A DNA stretch of 64,000 nucleotides, from assembly GCF_046630445.1 (NCBI RefSeq), contig NC_092340.1, forward strand, positions 362,618,001-362,682,000, read 5' to 3'. Made by a program: the position numbers and the translations under genes. The stretch is from Rutidosis leptorrhynchoides. Lineage: Eukaryota; Streptophyta; Magnoliopsida; Asterales; Asteraceae. Positions 12,704 through 25,379 of the stretch are shown piece by piece. Under the pieces are notes generated by a model. That model was not told where the DNA came from. It was given only the letters and a program-made list of their open reading frames with translations, and did no database searches. Within the stretch, counting starts at the first letter, position 1; each line of letters begins with the position of its first letter.

Positions 12704-13375
12704 TGTTGGAAGCTTCGACGAGCCCAACACACCCACTATAGAGGACCTAGGTTATACTCACTCACTAGACCAACACTTTGACGTTGGTTAGCCTTTAATT
12801 TTATGAATCCTTAGTGCACAATAGTATTTAGGCGACAGTGTCGACCATATATCATTCAGGCGGTATAACCGACCATGTATCACTTAGGCGGCAGAGCCGA
12901 CCATATAATAAAAATAACACAAGTGCACTAAGAACTCAAACACGAACTAAGGCTTAACCGGGAAACTTAACAAAGAACACTTTTATTAATACAAAGAAAC
13001 AATTACAATATTATGGACTCAACTCACACTCTTACTTCTTCACAACTTCTACTTCTAACTCTTCTTCACTTCTTACTTCTTCTCTACTTCACACTTCACT
13101 TACTCACAACTTCACACAACACAAATGAAATCTCCTCCCATATTTATACTACTCCATGGAACATTCTAGAACTTAGATATTTCCATGGATATATAAATAT
13201 CTAGATATTTCTACAACCTACAAATATCTAGATTTTTCTTTTACATTTTAATTTCTAGATTTTTCTCTCATATTCTAATATCTTGATATTTTCTTATACA
13301 TATTAATATCTAGATATTTTACCCATATGCATTTACTAATTCCATATTATTCTAAATTTGCATTGTATTTTAACA
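12704..13375 (-). repeat. 5' LTR of the Copia element
   Basis: 672 bp, the same length as 5240-5911. It includes the degenerate repeats GGCGACAGTGTCGACC, GGCGGTATAACCGACC and GGCGGCAGAGCCGACC near 12830-12900 and several AATATCTAGATATTT words near its end. The target copy ATATA follows at 13376. Confidence 0.95.
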
Positions 13376-13801
13376 ATATAGTATTGCATAATTCCTTGCC
13401 CAAAAATTTAAAATCAATTCCAATAATGCCAAATCTTAGACGCTAAAGGATTAGCTACCGGCTGACCGAAACAATCTCAATAAAAACCTTTAAAGAAACG
13501 TACTCTGATAAAATTCCCTTGTCTAAACTCTAAAATGCAGAAAAACATGAACAATACCGACAAAAAAACCCAACCACAGTACCCTACATGGAAATTATGG
13601 AAAAAGGCAAAAATCATAGTAACAGCCACACCAAAATATGTAGAGATATTTGTTTGTTTCGTTGGACTATTGCCATATCAACCAAAGAAATGAGAACTAA
13701 GCAAGTAGCAGCAGCTCACGTAAAACAGTTAATAGCTAAAAAGTCAAGAAGTAATCTAAAGTGATTTCAAGTCATTGCATCTAGAAAGCATATATATCTA
13801 A
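13376..13801. other. Spacer between the Copia element and the F-box gene
   Basis: AT-rich unique sequence. No gene, repeat or terminal signature is recognised. It may include the 3' UTR of the F-box gene on the minus strand. Confidence 0.5.
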
Positions 13802-15611
13802 TTAGGAGGGCATACGCTTAACAATCATTTGTGCTGCTTCAGATGCACGCGGGGAATGTAGCAGAGTTCTTGATATATTTGACACTTCATCGTCAGGAAC
13901 CATGTCAGAATACAAGCGGAGCTTGGGGAGGCATATGCTTAGCTTCTTCAGCATTGGGGACTTGGCTAATATTAATAGCACAAACTCCAAATGAAGTTTG
14001 ATGTTGAATATTCCAGAAATAGTTAATTCACTCAGGTTCTTCAACCAACTATTTGCATACCTTTTAAGTGTCACCCCTTTTTCTTTTTGATTAAAAACCA
14101 AATCATTCATCTACCAGAAACAAATAAGTATTCCATTCGTCATTATCTTTTGGCATGAACTTAATAGAATATGATACAAGATGGACTCAAGTGACTTACA
14201 TGTAGATCGAGTTTCTCCAAATTCGGGGAGCATCCGATTAGAAAGAAAAGAAAAGTTAACCCGCACGAGTCAAGGAAACACATGTTGTCTATACGCAAGT
14301 ATTTAAGGTGTACCAAGGAGATTTGAAGCTCTTGAGGAAGCGAGTCTAGTGAAAAACACTTGAACCATAGGTCAAAACAAAGAGTAAGTAATTAGGCAAA
14401 AAATCTTTATCTTACAAACAAGTATTTATATAAGAAATACAGAGTAACTTACTTGAGAAATCGAAAAATTTGTAATCAAACTTTCAATAACTGGCAAACA
14501 CACAATTAGGTCACTAATGGGGGATTTGTCATCACCAAGAATATCAAACTCACTCATAAACTGCAACAAATTACAATAGTCAGATAAGTCATGAAAATTC
14601 ATTAGATTCGAATGCATATTATAACTGAACTTATTTACTTACCAGAGAAGGCCTCAAGTAATGGACAAGTGGAAACAAGATGTACAAGAGTTTTTGCAGA
14701 CATCTGTACATAGTGCAGATATAAGTTTGTCAAACTACTAAATCCATTAAATGGTGGTTGATGGTAAAAACAACAATCGAGGAGACGTAGGTTCGTTAAC
14801 TGATGCAATGAGAAGATAGATGACGGTAACTCGTAGTCATCATGCATACCTAACTCAAGCCAAAATATCTTGACAGTATTCCTCATTGACAAATGACTTA
14901 TGATTTGGTCAAGTTCAACACTGATGTCGTCTCCATACGCTACGAGGGAGAACTCGAGTAATGGGCCCTTATGCAACAACAAACATTGCTTTATAGCATT
15001 GAAAAACTTGCAGTCACTGATCATTCTTTTTATTTCTTCAGGAAAGTCGTATGTTTGCTCCATAATTGATAGCTTATCTAGCTTAACTGTACCAGCTGCT
15101 GCTGCTGCTGATTCATAAAACTCATCCCTGTTAAAACGGATTACAGGAATTCGCAATGGGAGGCTAGGTAAAGACCCGTGGGGTCACGGGACACCACTAA
15201 TTTAAAATTTTTATGTAGAAAATACTCTTTAAATTTTATAGGACACCACTAAATTTAATTATAGGACCCCATATATTTTTTGAATTTATAGTTTTTTCTA
15301 TAAATTGTATAGGACTCCACTAAATTTAACTACTCGGATCACATATATCTTTCAAATTTTTTGTTTTTTTAAAGGTAAATAACCACTAAAATAGCACTCA
15401 AATATAATTAGTATTGAAAAAAGATTTTGAGACCCCATTGAGTTCCGATCCTAGAATCGCCACCGGGAATTCGGGCCCAAATGTACCTCCATTTCTTCGA
15501 GAGGATACTTGTCCTCACTGCATCTTTGATTGGTAAACGACATAAGATAGTGTCTACTATGGGTGGAGGAAGGGTGTTGATTCGATCCAAAGACAAATCG
15601 CCAACATTCAT
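13802..15611 (-). pseudogene. F-box/FBD/LRR-type gene, interrupted by a MITE
   Basis: Family role: substrate receptor of an SCF ubiquitin ligase. The minus-strand start at 15611 gives an N-terminal F-box (DRINTLPPPIVDTILCRLPI, then RTSILSKKWRYIWARIP). A 312-bp hAT-type MITE sits in this first exon at 15154-15465, and the protein text resumes at once beyond it (VIRFNRDEFYES). LRR-like words follow (LPSSIFSLHQLTNLRLLDC, LVHLVSTCPLLEAF) to about 14642. Later exons are near 14453-14560, about 14210-14350 (LVHLKYLRID, SPNLEKLDLH) and 13802-14110 (FVLLILAKSPMLKKL, SPRASEAAQMIV, an FBD-type end). The join between the first and second coding blocks does not keep frame with the obvious donor, which also argues for decay. 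Strand and family are firm; exon limits are approximate. Confidence 0.82.
15154..15465. mobile_element. hAT-type MITE (312 bp) in the F-box exon
   Basis: The 8-bp target duplication GGAATTCG lies at 15146-15153 and 15466-15473. The ends are imperfect inverted repeats: CAATGGGAGGCTAGG on the left, CGGTGGCGATTCTAGG reading inward from the right. An 8-bp duplication and a CARTGGCGG..CTAGG end are typical of plant hAT elements. It has no coding capacity. The interior repeats GGACACCACTAAATTTAA-like words several times. Confidence 0.85.
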
Positions 15612-15769
15612 ATTATGAATTAATGATAATCACTCTTGTGGAAGGAATATCAGATAAACTGCAAAACAATTCAAGATAAACTGAGTTTCATAGATAAATC
15701 ATAAATAAATTTCAGATGTAACTATATTCATTATTTGATCATATTATCTCTCGAACCATCTTTCATTAT

Positions 15770-16320
15770 TTGATCCATGAGGAATATTCAAATGAATCCA
15801 ACTTTTAAGTTGAGATCCAAGGGACCAATCAGAGTGCGACATGTGGCGAGACAATCACATGTGATTGGAAAAAAAAAATTAAATTTTTTTGAAATTTTAA
15901 AAAAAAAAAAATTCGAATTTATTTTTTCCCGGAAATTTTTTTTTTTCAAAAAAACGTTTTCAATTTTTTTTCCAATCACATGTGATTGGATTTGATATGC
16001 AGTAAATCACACGTGATTCTGCATGCCAATCATATGTGATTGTAAAACCTAATCACATGTGATTCTGCATGTCAAATTCAATTCCATGTGATTGAAAAAA
16101 AATGAAATTTTGAATCACATGTGATTGGATTTTACATGCGGAATCACATGTGATTGGATTTGACATGATAAATTTAAAAAAAAATCAATTTTTTTTTTAT
16201 TTTTTATTTTTTTTTTTGAAAATGTCGCGCTCTAATTGATCCGTTGGATTTCAAGCAAATTATTAGATCCAATGGATTACAACTCTTTGATCCATTATTA
16301 ACTTAACGTTTCTCATACAT
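15770..16320. mobile_element. MITE-like element with long inverted ends and an inner palindrome array
   Basis: The left end (GGACCAATCAGAGTGCGACA at 15831-15850 and flank) is an inverted copy of the right end (TGTCGCGCTCTAATTGATCC near 16222-16245). Similarity extends about 80 bp outward but imperfectly. Between them CAATCACATGTGATTG-like words recur about eight times, separated by poly(A) and poly(T) runs. Exact ends and target duplication are unclear, so the superfamily is left open. It lies just upstream of the F-box start. Confidence 0.65.
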
Positions 16321-16669
16321 CAAAATGATATTTTAAACAACTTAAAAGGATAACATATAATCAAATTTTAACATTTTAGCAGTCTACTGGATGTATACAA
16401 ATATGTAGATGCAAATCAGATTTAAAATTCTATACTATACTAGTTTATTGACCCATGATTACACTGTTTTGGCAAAAATGAATAATATTAAGATTAAGAT
16501 ACTGTTTATTTGTATCATGACATTTTCTGATGCTGCATTTCAAACACAAGATAATACATATTCGAAATTTCAATGCTCATTTTTTGCTTCCTTAAGGCCA
16601 AATCAACTTGCCATATCATCACAATTTAACATAAAAAGACTTAATATAACATAAGAATCCAAAGAATAC
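16321..16669. other. AT-rich spacer
   Basis: No gene, repeat or element end is recognised. It could be an intron downstream of the lone exon at 16670-16742, but no partner exon is visible. Confidence 0.4.
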
Positions 16670-16742
16670 CTCAGGGATTGCTCAAGCTCCAGCTGCTCTT
16701 CAACCGCAGATAACTGATTCAAATGATGGTTAATTCGAGCCC
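16670..16742 (-). pseudogene. Lone coding exon, gene unknown
   Basis: On the minus strand a 73-nt open segment is flanked by a consensus acceptor (TTTACAG) and donor (GTATTC). It encodes ARINHHLNQL then SAVEEQLELEQSLR, a charged heptad-like stretch that could be coiled coil. Its GC content exceeds its surroundings. No neighbouring exon is found within 1 kb on either side, so it is probably an orphan of a disrupted gene; a distant exon of a longer gene is possible. I do not recognise the protein. Confidence 0.5.
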
Positions 16743-17137
16743 CTGTAAATTAGATTTGAATTCCTACATAAGTATACGCAATATTTATTATTTATTAAAC
16801 ATAATAAAACAAAAGCAAGATATAATAAAACTGCATCTTGTTCTTTTCCACACTATTTAAAGCAGAGTTAAAAACAAAACTGTATATAGCCTTGTACACT
16901 TGCAGGATACAATGTACTAGAACCACTATTCTTAAAGGTATACAATAAGCTTAATTCAATTCAATATTAATACCAAATGTGGTTTCAATAACTCAGTTGA
17001 GTTATTAACGTATTTAATGGATATATTTTGGTTTCAAGATGTATAAACCTCAATTAATATTCCAAACTAGGCATACAATAAATAATTTCAAAATCTTAAC
17101 TATTTAGGCATACAATTAATATATTTTGGTTTCAAGG
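16743..17137. other. Spacer with a short repeated phrase
   Basis: ATATATTTTGGTTTCAAG occurs at about 17022 and again near 17119, and AGGCATACAAT also occurs twice, suggesting a local duplication. Nothing coding is recognised. Confidence 0.4.
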
Positions 17138-17590
17138 CACACTTTTTACCATTTTAATTATTAGACAAAACTGATATAATACTAATGTCATTTTTGTCTT
17201 TTCACTTTTTTTTTTCTTTCCTTTCTTTTAAATAACACCACAAACGCCCCTCACACTTTGTTTAAAATTTTAAATCGACCCCCAAAACAGAGGGTTAAAG
17301 TGATCAAAATTTTCATAAAAATATCTTAAATAAACTTCACTCAAATATTTAACGTGTCATATCTTCTCGCTCGCAACGAGTTAAATTTTTCCGACACCAT
17401 CGTTAAACTCGAAATAATTTTACGAACACAATGTCACTAACTATACGCAAAACGGACACTTTTTAAAAAACGCTAAATATTTATGGTACTTTTCATATAC
17501 TTTGATTTTTGTATCGCAAGCTCCATAACTAAACACAATAAAATACATTAAAAATCGAACCTCTGCCCGAAGTGAGGGTTCGACAACTAG
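17138..17590 (+). mobile_element. Non-autonomous Helitron fragment, 3' end defined
   Basis: The right end has the Helitron signature: a hairpin (TCGAACC at 17555-17561 pairing with GGTTCGA at 17577-17583), a short spacer, then CTAG followed by host T at 17591. Interior phrases such as CTCGCAACGAGTTAAATTTTTCC resemble common plant Helitron tails from memory. The 5' end was not found, so the start is a guess. No Rep/helicase coding is present. Confidence 0.6.
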
Positions 17591-18245
17591 TTATGATTAT
17601 TGGATTCAAGTGCGTGGAAAGTGCTTTGACCAAAAGAAATTTGTTAGAGAGGAAGGCGGTGGCCGGTGGAAATTTACAGCTCTAGTCTAGACATTAATTA
17701 TACTCCGTATTGCGTATTTTATTCATGAAATAATTAGGTTTTCAGTATACGTGCAAATCATCTATAATACTTGAAAAAGAATTAGTGCACAAAGCTCGTA
17801 CTATGTACGTTTTATACTTGCTACATTTCAATAGTTAATTCCGAAGTTGAGTTGTTTCAACACTGGTTACGGTTGTTAGCGAGGTACGAGCACAATAGTG
17901 GCTAATGTCCCTCAGCACTTGAAAGTCTTTAACTAACCTTAAGAGCAATTAGGGTTGGTCTCTCTCTTGGGTTAGCCCGTTTCTCTCTTTTAGGATGAGG
18001 GAGACGACTCTGCTAATTCTTTCTCAGTATGCTTAGGAAGCAAGGTTTTAGGGCCTGAAAGGAGGGGAAGCTCTTCTTGAACTACGAGGGGAAGGGATGG
18101 TTGTATGACATTTATGAAAGCATTGACTACATTTCTCCTTCGATATTACGAATGCAAGACGCTCTATTGGCTTAGCTAGGTTTAGTTGGTACAAAATTCA
18201 GTTCTAAATGAGTAAGAGAAATTTGATTGACCGAATGTATGATGT
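17591..18245. other. Spacer, partly of higher GC and organelle-like texture
   Basis: 17880-18235 is less AT-rich than the flanks (runs such as GAGGGGAAGCTCTTCTTG) and lacks the poly(A/T) texture of the surrounding DNA. No gene is recognised. It ends at the CACTA target site TGT (18243-18245). Confidence 0.4.
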
Positions 18246-18279
18246 CACTACTAGAAAAGTATAAATTGGGGACGACCTT

Positions 18280-18610
18280 TTTCGGGACGACATAATGTCG
18301 TCCCCAAAAATAAGGAAAACGACAAAAAATGGGCCAGCTTTTTCTGAGACGTTTGACCAGTTTTTTGGGGACGACATTTAGGGACGACATGTCGTCCCCA
18401 AAGAAATTACCATTTTTCATTTATTTTTTTGGTAAAAAACTGGCTCCAAAAAGCAAAAAAAATCCCGCCAAACTTTTGGGGACGACATGTCGTCCCTAAA
18501 TGTCGTCCCCAAAAAAAGAATTATATTTAATTGTTTTTTTGGCGCAGAAATATTTGGCTCCAAAGGTGGGAAAATTTCGTGCTATTTTTTGGGGACGACA
18601 CGTCGTCTGG
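18280..18610. repeat. Left subterminal repeat region of the CACTA element
   Basis: GGGGACGAC and GTCGTCCCC words recur in both orientations, often joined as GACGACATGTCGTCCC. In En/Spm the TNPA protein binds short subterminal repeats; by analogy these are the candidate binding sites here. Confidence 0.8.
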
Positions 18611-19885
18611 TATATTGAGATCTAAGTTACATGATTGTTTGTAAAATGTAATAGAGCTGAGAGGGTGTGAAATAGTAATTCAACTAAAGATTGTGGGGAT
18701 AAAAGGTAACTTTGTTTTTCCAATTTCCACAAATCAATTTTGGAAAATTCTCTCCATCTCCAGCCAATTGCTCCAGTGCTAACCTAAAGTAAGCATTCTC
18801 CCTCAATTTGCTCCTTTAATCTTGATTTTTTTTTTTTTCCTTTAATCAGTTATAGTACGTATCTGCACTCACCGTTTACTCACGAGCTCTGTTTTTATTA
18901 AATGTGATGTATATCCTGTTTGTGATTAAAAAACTCACCTCAAATTACTCACATACGAGTTTTTGTTTTTATTGTTACAAAAACGACATGAATTTGTACC
19001 AACACGTTGTGGATGTGGATAAAAGTTGAAATATTTAAGATGTAAAATGATATTATCTTCATAGTTGAGGTGGAGTTTTAAGAAGTTAGAGCATAATTTC
19101 CTTAATGAATAAGTCTAATTGATGCTGATTTTATATTATGCACTGTAATTGTCATCAAGTGTGTGCTATAAAAACTAAATCAGTATAAGTATTCTAGATT
19201 AAACTTTGGATTATTGATCCATTTATAATAATTTTAATCCTGAACACGTAAAGTGAAAAACACAACTGTTTTGTGTTTGATACTGATAATGCTGGAACTT
19301 ATATAGAGCTGTTCATCATGATACCTATCAGATCAGTTTCATTTGTTAAATATATTCAGCCACGATTTACATTGATATTCTCATCACGTGATTTATAACA
19401 TACTACTATTTTGCAGTGTATTACTGTTTTATAAAATGCTTCGAGTTGCTAAAGAGTTTGTTTTTTTTATACAAGTATTCTCTGTGTTCAAAGTATAAAG
19501 TGCTGTGTGATTTTAACAACTCTAATGTTTATTGCTAGTGTCTTGATGCATTGATTTTGTTATCGCAGATAAATGGATTTCGTTTCATAGGTGCCTTGAT
19601 TATATGAGAGCTACAAACTTACTCTGGAATGGAATGTATGTAAATCGTCCTTCACATTTGGGTTAATTGGTCTAACAATATCTGATCGTGTTGCTGGTAT
19701 TGTTCCCGTGTGTGGGACTTCTATGTACCCAACATTCAATCCTCATTATAGTACTAGTTCAGGATTCTTAACTGGTACGGTTTTATTAGATTATTAATTT
19801 TATTAACTCAGTAAATTGTTAACATGAATATGCTTATTGGTCTTAACGTGAAAATGATGAAGTTCACTTGATTTGTGTAGTTTAT

Positions 19886-22432
19886 ATGACGATTGATAAG
19901 AATTGGATTGGATTACGAAATCGAGTTAGTAGTGAGTTTCTTACTGGTCTTAACGCGTTTATTGCGAGGTGTGAAAACCATTTAAATGATATTGGTAAAT
20001 GTCAGTGCCCGTGTATTACGTGTGGTAATACGAGAAGACATACACCTCGTGAAATTTACCAACATATTATACGCAATGGGTTTGAACCTTCTTATAAGAT
20101 TTGGCGGCATCACGGTGAAGAATTACCACCGCCGCCAGTAGTACACAACACACCAGATCCCCTTAGAAATTTCTTGCACGATGTTCAAGGGGAAACGATT
20201 TTAGAATTCACCGAGGAAGGATCGAATGACGATGAGACTATGAATGACACGATCGAAACTCCGAGTGCAGGTCTGGAGGATTTAATTGACGCCACCCAAA
20301 CCGAGCTATATCCTGGTTCCAGGCTGTCCTCATTAGAGTTTTTAGCCAAGTTAACACACCTTAAGGTCTTGAACAGATGGACGAATACTGCATTTGACCA
20401 ATTGTTAGAATTGCTCATACAATCACATCCCCCAGATAACACAATTCCAAAATCATATTACGAAACTAAGAAGTGGATGAAAAAGATCGGTTTAGGGTAT
20501 GAGGCGATACATGCTTGTAAGAATGATTGTTGTTTGTTTTATAAGGAATACAAAGATTTGGATAATTGTCCAATATGTGAGGAGAGTAGATGGAAAGCGG
20601 AACGCACAACGGGCAAGAAAGTTGCTAATAAAGTTTTGCGTTATTTTCCTATAACTCCCAGACTTAAACGTTTGTATAGTTCCAGACACACTGCAAAGTA
20701 TATGACTTGGCATGTTACTGGACAATGCAAGGAAGAGGGTAAGATGCGTCATCCGGTAGATGGTCGAGCGTGGAAAGAAATCGACCAAAGATATCCAGAT
20801 TTTGCACAAGAACCCAGAAACGTTCGATTAGGGTTGGCTGCCGATGGTTTCAATCCATTCGGCAACATGAATACGGCTTATAGCATGTGGCCAGTAGTAC
20901 TGACAACATACAATACGCCTCCGTGGATATGTATGAAAGAAAGTTCTCTCATGTTGACTATGCTAATTCCTGGTCCTAAATCACCTGGAAAAGATATCGA
21001 TGTTTACTTGAGGCCTTTGGTTGATGAGTTGAAGGCTTTATGGTCCGAAGGAGTGATTACGAGAGACTCAGTTACAAACACGAATTTTATAATGAAAGCC
21101 ATACTTATCTGGACCATCAACGATTATCCTGCCCGTAGTAGTTTATCAGGTTGGAGTGGCCAAGGTTATAAAGCATGCTCTATATGTAACGAGGACACTC
21201 CTGCAATGCGTGTGCAAAACAAAATTGTTTACGTAAGTAATAGACAGAACCTTGAAATGAATCACCCTTACAGACAAAGCTTAGAATTCAATGGTAAGGT
21301 TGATAAAACCAAAAAACCTAGAAAGTTCAACTATAAGTATATTGAAGAACAACTCAATTCGTTGTTGCCAGTTGGTAATCCCGGGAAAAATCATAAAAAT
21401 GTTGGTGGAAAAAGAAAACGTCCCCCTAATTGTCCGCACAACTGGACTAAAATTTCTATTTTCCGGGAACTTGAGTATTGGAAACATCTTCCACTGCAAC
21501 ACAATCTAGATGTCATGCATATTGAAAAGAATGTGTTGGAGGCTATATTGGGTACCTTATTAATGAATGACAAATCCAAAGACACTCACAATGCACGAGT
21601 TGACTTGGAAAGAATGGGAATTAGGAAAGAATTGTGGCTCCAACCAAAAAACAACGGTAAAAAAGACGGGCAATACTTCAAACCTCATCCTAAATACTCG
21701 CTTAAACCCGAAGACCGAGTCCATTTTTGTCAATTCATTAAAAATGTTAAACTTCCAGATGGGTTTGGATCAAATTTCAGGCAGAAAGTGAACAAGGATG
21801 ATAACAACATAACAGGCATGAAGTCTCATGATTGCCATATCATGATACAACGATTATTACCGGTCGGAGTTAACGCATTTTTGGACGTAACTATCTCGAC
21901 ACCAATAATCCAGCTATGCGCATTCTTTAAGCAAATTTGTGCTCGAGAGTTAATGGTAGCCGACATGGTGAAAGCTCAAAAACAATTGATTAAACTTTTA
22001 TGTACTTTTGAGCTGATTTATCCTCCGGCTTTTTTTGACATAATGATTCATCTGGTTATGCATTTACCGGAAGAGGCTATATATGGAGGGCCTGTTTACA
22101 TGAGGTGGATGTATCCAGTTGAGAGATACATGAAGAAATTAAAAAATTATGTTAGAAATAAAGCTAAGCCTGAAGGTTGTATAGCAGAGGGGTACGTTGC
22201 CGACGAAGCGTTAACAACATGTTCAATGTCTCTTGAAGGAGTACAAACGAGATTTAATCGGCCTGACAGATATGAGGACGGGCCAAATAGACCGTGTGAG
22301 TTTCATGTGTTCAAATCCCTATGTAAATTTGTCAGTAAAGGTGTGCACAAAACTTTGACCTGCGAAGATCGAGAGAAACTTCATTGGTATGTACTCGACA
22401 ACTGTGCTGACATCGACGAATACAAAAAGTAA
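19886..22432 (+). CDS. CACTA transposase (TNPD/TNP2 type)
   Basis: Catalyses excision and insertion of the CACTA element. The in-frame ATG at 19868 is possible, but the family start motif M-x-I-D-K-x-W-I places the likely start at 19886 (MTIDKNWIGL). Domains, numbering from 19868: transposase-associated domain at about 10-85, TNP2 catalytic region at about 200-560, DUF4218-like region at about 640-790. Candidate catalytic acidic residues are D326 (AADGFNPFG), D419 (INDYPARS) and D548 (NLDVMHIEKN). The frame ends at 22432 with a consensus splice donor (GTAAGT) overlapping the stop. An acidic tail-like segment (DDDEPDPHFVDD) follows in another frame at 22461-22559. The C-terminal region usual in this family is missing or reached by splicing. 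Confidence 0.9.
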   Translation: MTIDKNWIGLRNRVSSEFLTGLNAFIARCENHLNDIGKCQCPCITCGNTRRHTPREIYQHIIRNGFEPSYKIWRHHGEELPPPPVVHNTPDPLRNFLHDVQGETILEFTEEGSNDDETMNDTIETPSAGLEDLIDATQTELYPGSRLSSLEFLAKLTHLKVLNRWTNTAFDQLLELLIQSHPPDNTIPKSYYETKKWMKKIGLGYEAIHACKNDCCLFYKEYKDLDNCPICEESRWKAERTTGKKVANKVLRYFPITPRLKRLYSSRHTAKYMTWHVTGQCKEEGKMRHPVDGRAWKEIDQRYPDFAQEPRNVRLGLAADGFNPFGNMNTAYSMWPVVLTTYNTPPWICMKESSLMLTMLIPGPKSPGKDIDVYLRPLVDELKALWSEGVITRDSVTNTNFIMKAILIWTINDYPARSSLSGWSGQGYKACSICNEDTPAMRVQNKIVYVSNRQNLEMNHPYRQSLEFNGKVDKTKKPRKFNYKYIEEQLNSLLPVGNPGKNHKNVGGKRKRPPNCPHNWTKISIFRELEYWKHLPLQHNLDVMHIEKNVLEAILGTLLMNDKSKDTHNARVDLERMGIRKELWLQPKNNGKKDGQYFKPHPKYSLKPEDRVHFCQFIKNVKLPDGFGSNFRQKVNKDDNNITGMKSHDCHIMIQRLLPVGVNAFLDVTISTPIIQLCAFFKQICARELMVADMVKAQKQLIKLLCTFELIYPPAFFDIMIHLVMHLPEEAIYGGPVYMRWMYPVERYMKKLKNYVRNKAKPEGCIAEGYVADEALTTCSMSLEGVQTRFNRPDRYEDGPNRPCEFHVFKSLCKFVSKGVHKTLTCEDREKLHWYVLDNCADIDEYKK

Positions 22433-22460
22433 GTCATTACACTACAAATTCCTTCCTCAT

Positions 22461-22559
22461 GATTTATGTGAAGATGATGCTGATGTTAATGATGATGATG
22501 AACCTGATCCCCATTTTGTTGATGATATAGCTTACTCTAGCGATGAATTAGATTATTGA
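22461..22559 (+). pseudogene. Detached acidic C-terminal segment of the CACTA transposase
   Basis: An open stretch rich in Asp/Glu (DDDEPDPHFVDDIAYSSDE) ends with a stop at 22557-22559, out of frame with the transposase. CACTA transposases often end in an acidic tail, so this may be the original end left after an internal deletion, or a small terminal exon. Short and uncertain. Confidence 0.4.
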
Positions 22560-22690
22560 TGTGTAATTGTAGTCTTTATAAGAACGATTATTATAATGAA
22601 ATGTTTAAACTTTCAATGAAGATGTACTTTTAAGCTTTCAATGACGATGTACTTTTAAGAACGATTATTATATTATGTTTGCTATTTCAG

Positions 22691-24660
<1,970 letters not shown>

Positions 24661-24937
24661 GTTTGTAAGTTTGTTTGCTATTCGGATTTGGTTTAAGTTT
24701 GTAAACTTTGGATAATGTTTTAAGGTTGTAAACTTTGTGTCGGATTGTAATCTTTTAGTATTCGGATTAAGTTTGTAACGGTTGGATAATGTTTCGGACA
24801 TGTTTTAATTAATGTTGAGCTTGTGTTTGTGAAATATATTGTGTTTTGTGCAACAGGTTTTGATTTGGTTTAAATGTGCCGTTTTTACGGCTGGAAAAGC
24901 AGTTTTTAATCGGCCCAAAAACGATAACAGCTTATTG

Positions 24938-25376
24938 GGGACGACATGTTGTACCCTTTTGTCGTCCCCAATTACATTTTAATATTATTATTATTATTTA
25001 GAATGAAAATAGGATATTTTAATATTATTTTTTTAGAGACGACATGTCGTCCCTAAAGAGTCGTCCCAATTAGATTAAAAATATTATAATTATTAATTCG
25101 TTGGAAAAATGATTTTTTTAATATTATTTCTTTAGGGACGACATGCCGTCCCTAAAAGTCGTCCCCAAAAAATGGACAAGATTAACAATTGAAAAGTCAA
25201 AGTGGGTCCCACCGTCGTCCCTAAAAAAAAATCAGTCGTCCCGAAAAACTTTTCGCGACAGAACACTGGGGACGACTTTATGGGGACGACATGTCGTCCC
25301 GCAAGATTATTGAGGACGACATGTCGTCCCTAAAAACAAAATTTTGTTGTCCCCAATTGGGGTTTTTCCAGTAGTG
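24938..25376. repeat. Right subterminal repeat region of the CACTA element
   Basis: GGGACGACATGTCGTCCC-type palindromes and half-sites in both orientations match the left subterminal region and end at the inverted terminus. Confidence 0.85.
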
Positions 25377-25379
25377 TGT

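Larger units (their letters stand above)
5240..13375 (-). mobile_element. Copia LTR retrotransposon (probably Ivana-like), with a nested solo LTR
   Basis: Two 672-bp LTRs with TG...CA ends bound the element, and a 5-bp duplication ATATA lies at 5235-5239 and 13376-13380. On the minus strand the order is LTR, initiator-Met-tRNA primer site, gag with a zinc knuckle, protease, integrase, reverse transcriptase/RNase H, purine tract, LTR. The LTRs differ by about ten substitutions by eye, so the insertion is young for a plant retroelement. It is a fossil: it is split by an LTR insertion at 8740-11208 and probably has one or two other breaks. The Ivana-like lineage is a guess from the RT wording ([10 protein letters not shown]). 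The Copia assignment itself is firm because integrase precedes RT. Confidence 0.95.

Noticed and set aside
15777-15995. Lys/Phe-rich open frames on both strands
   Set aside because: They come from poly(A) and poly(T) runs between palindromes of a MITE-like element.
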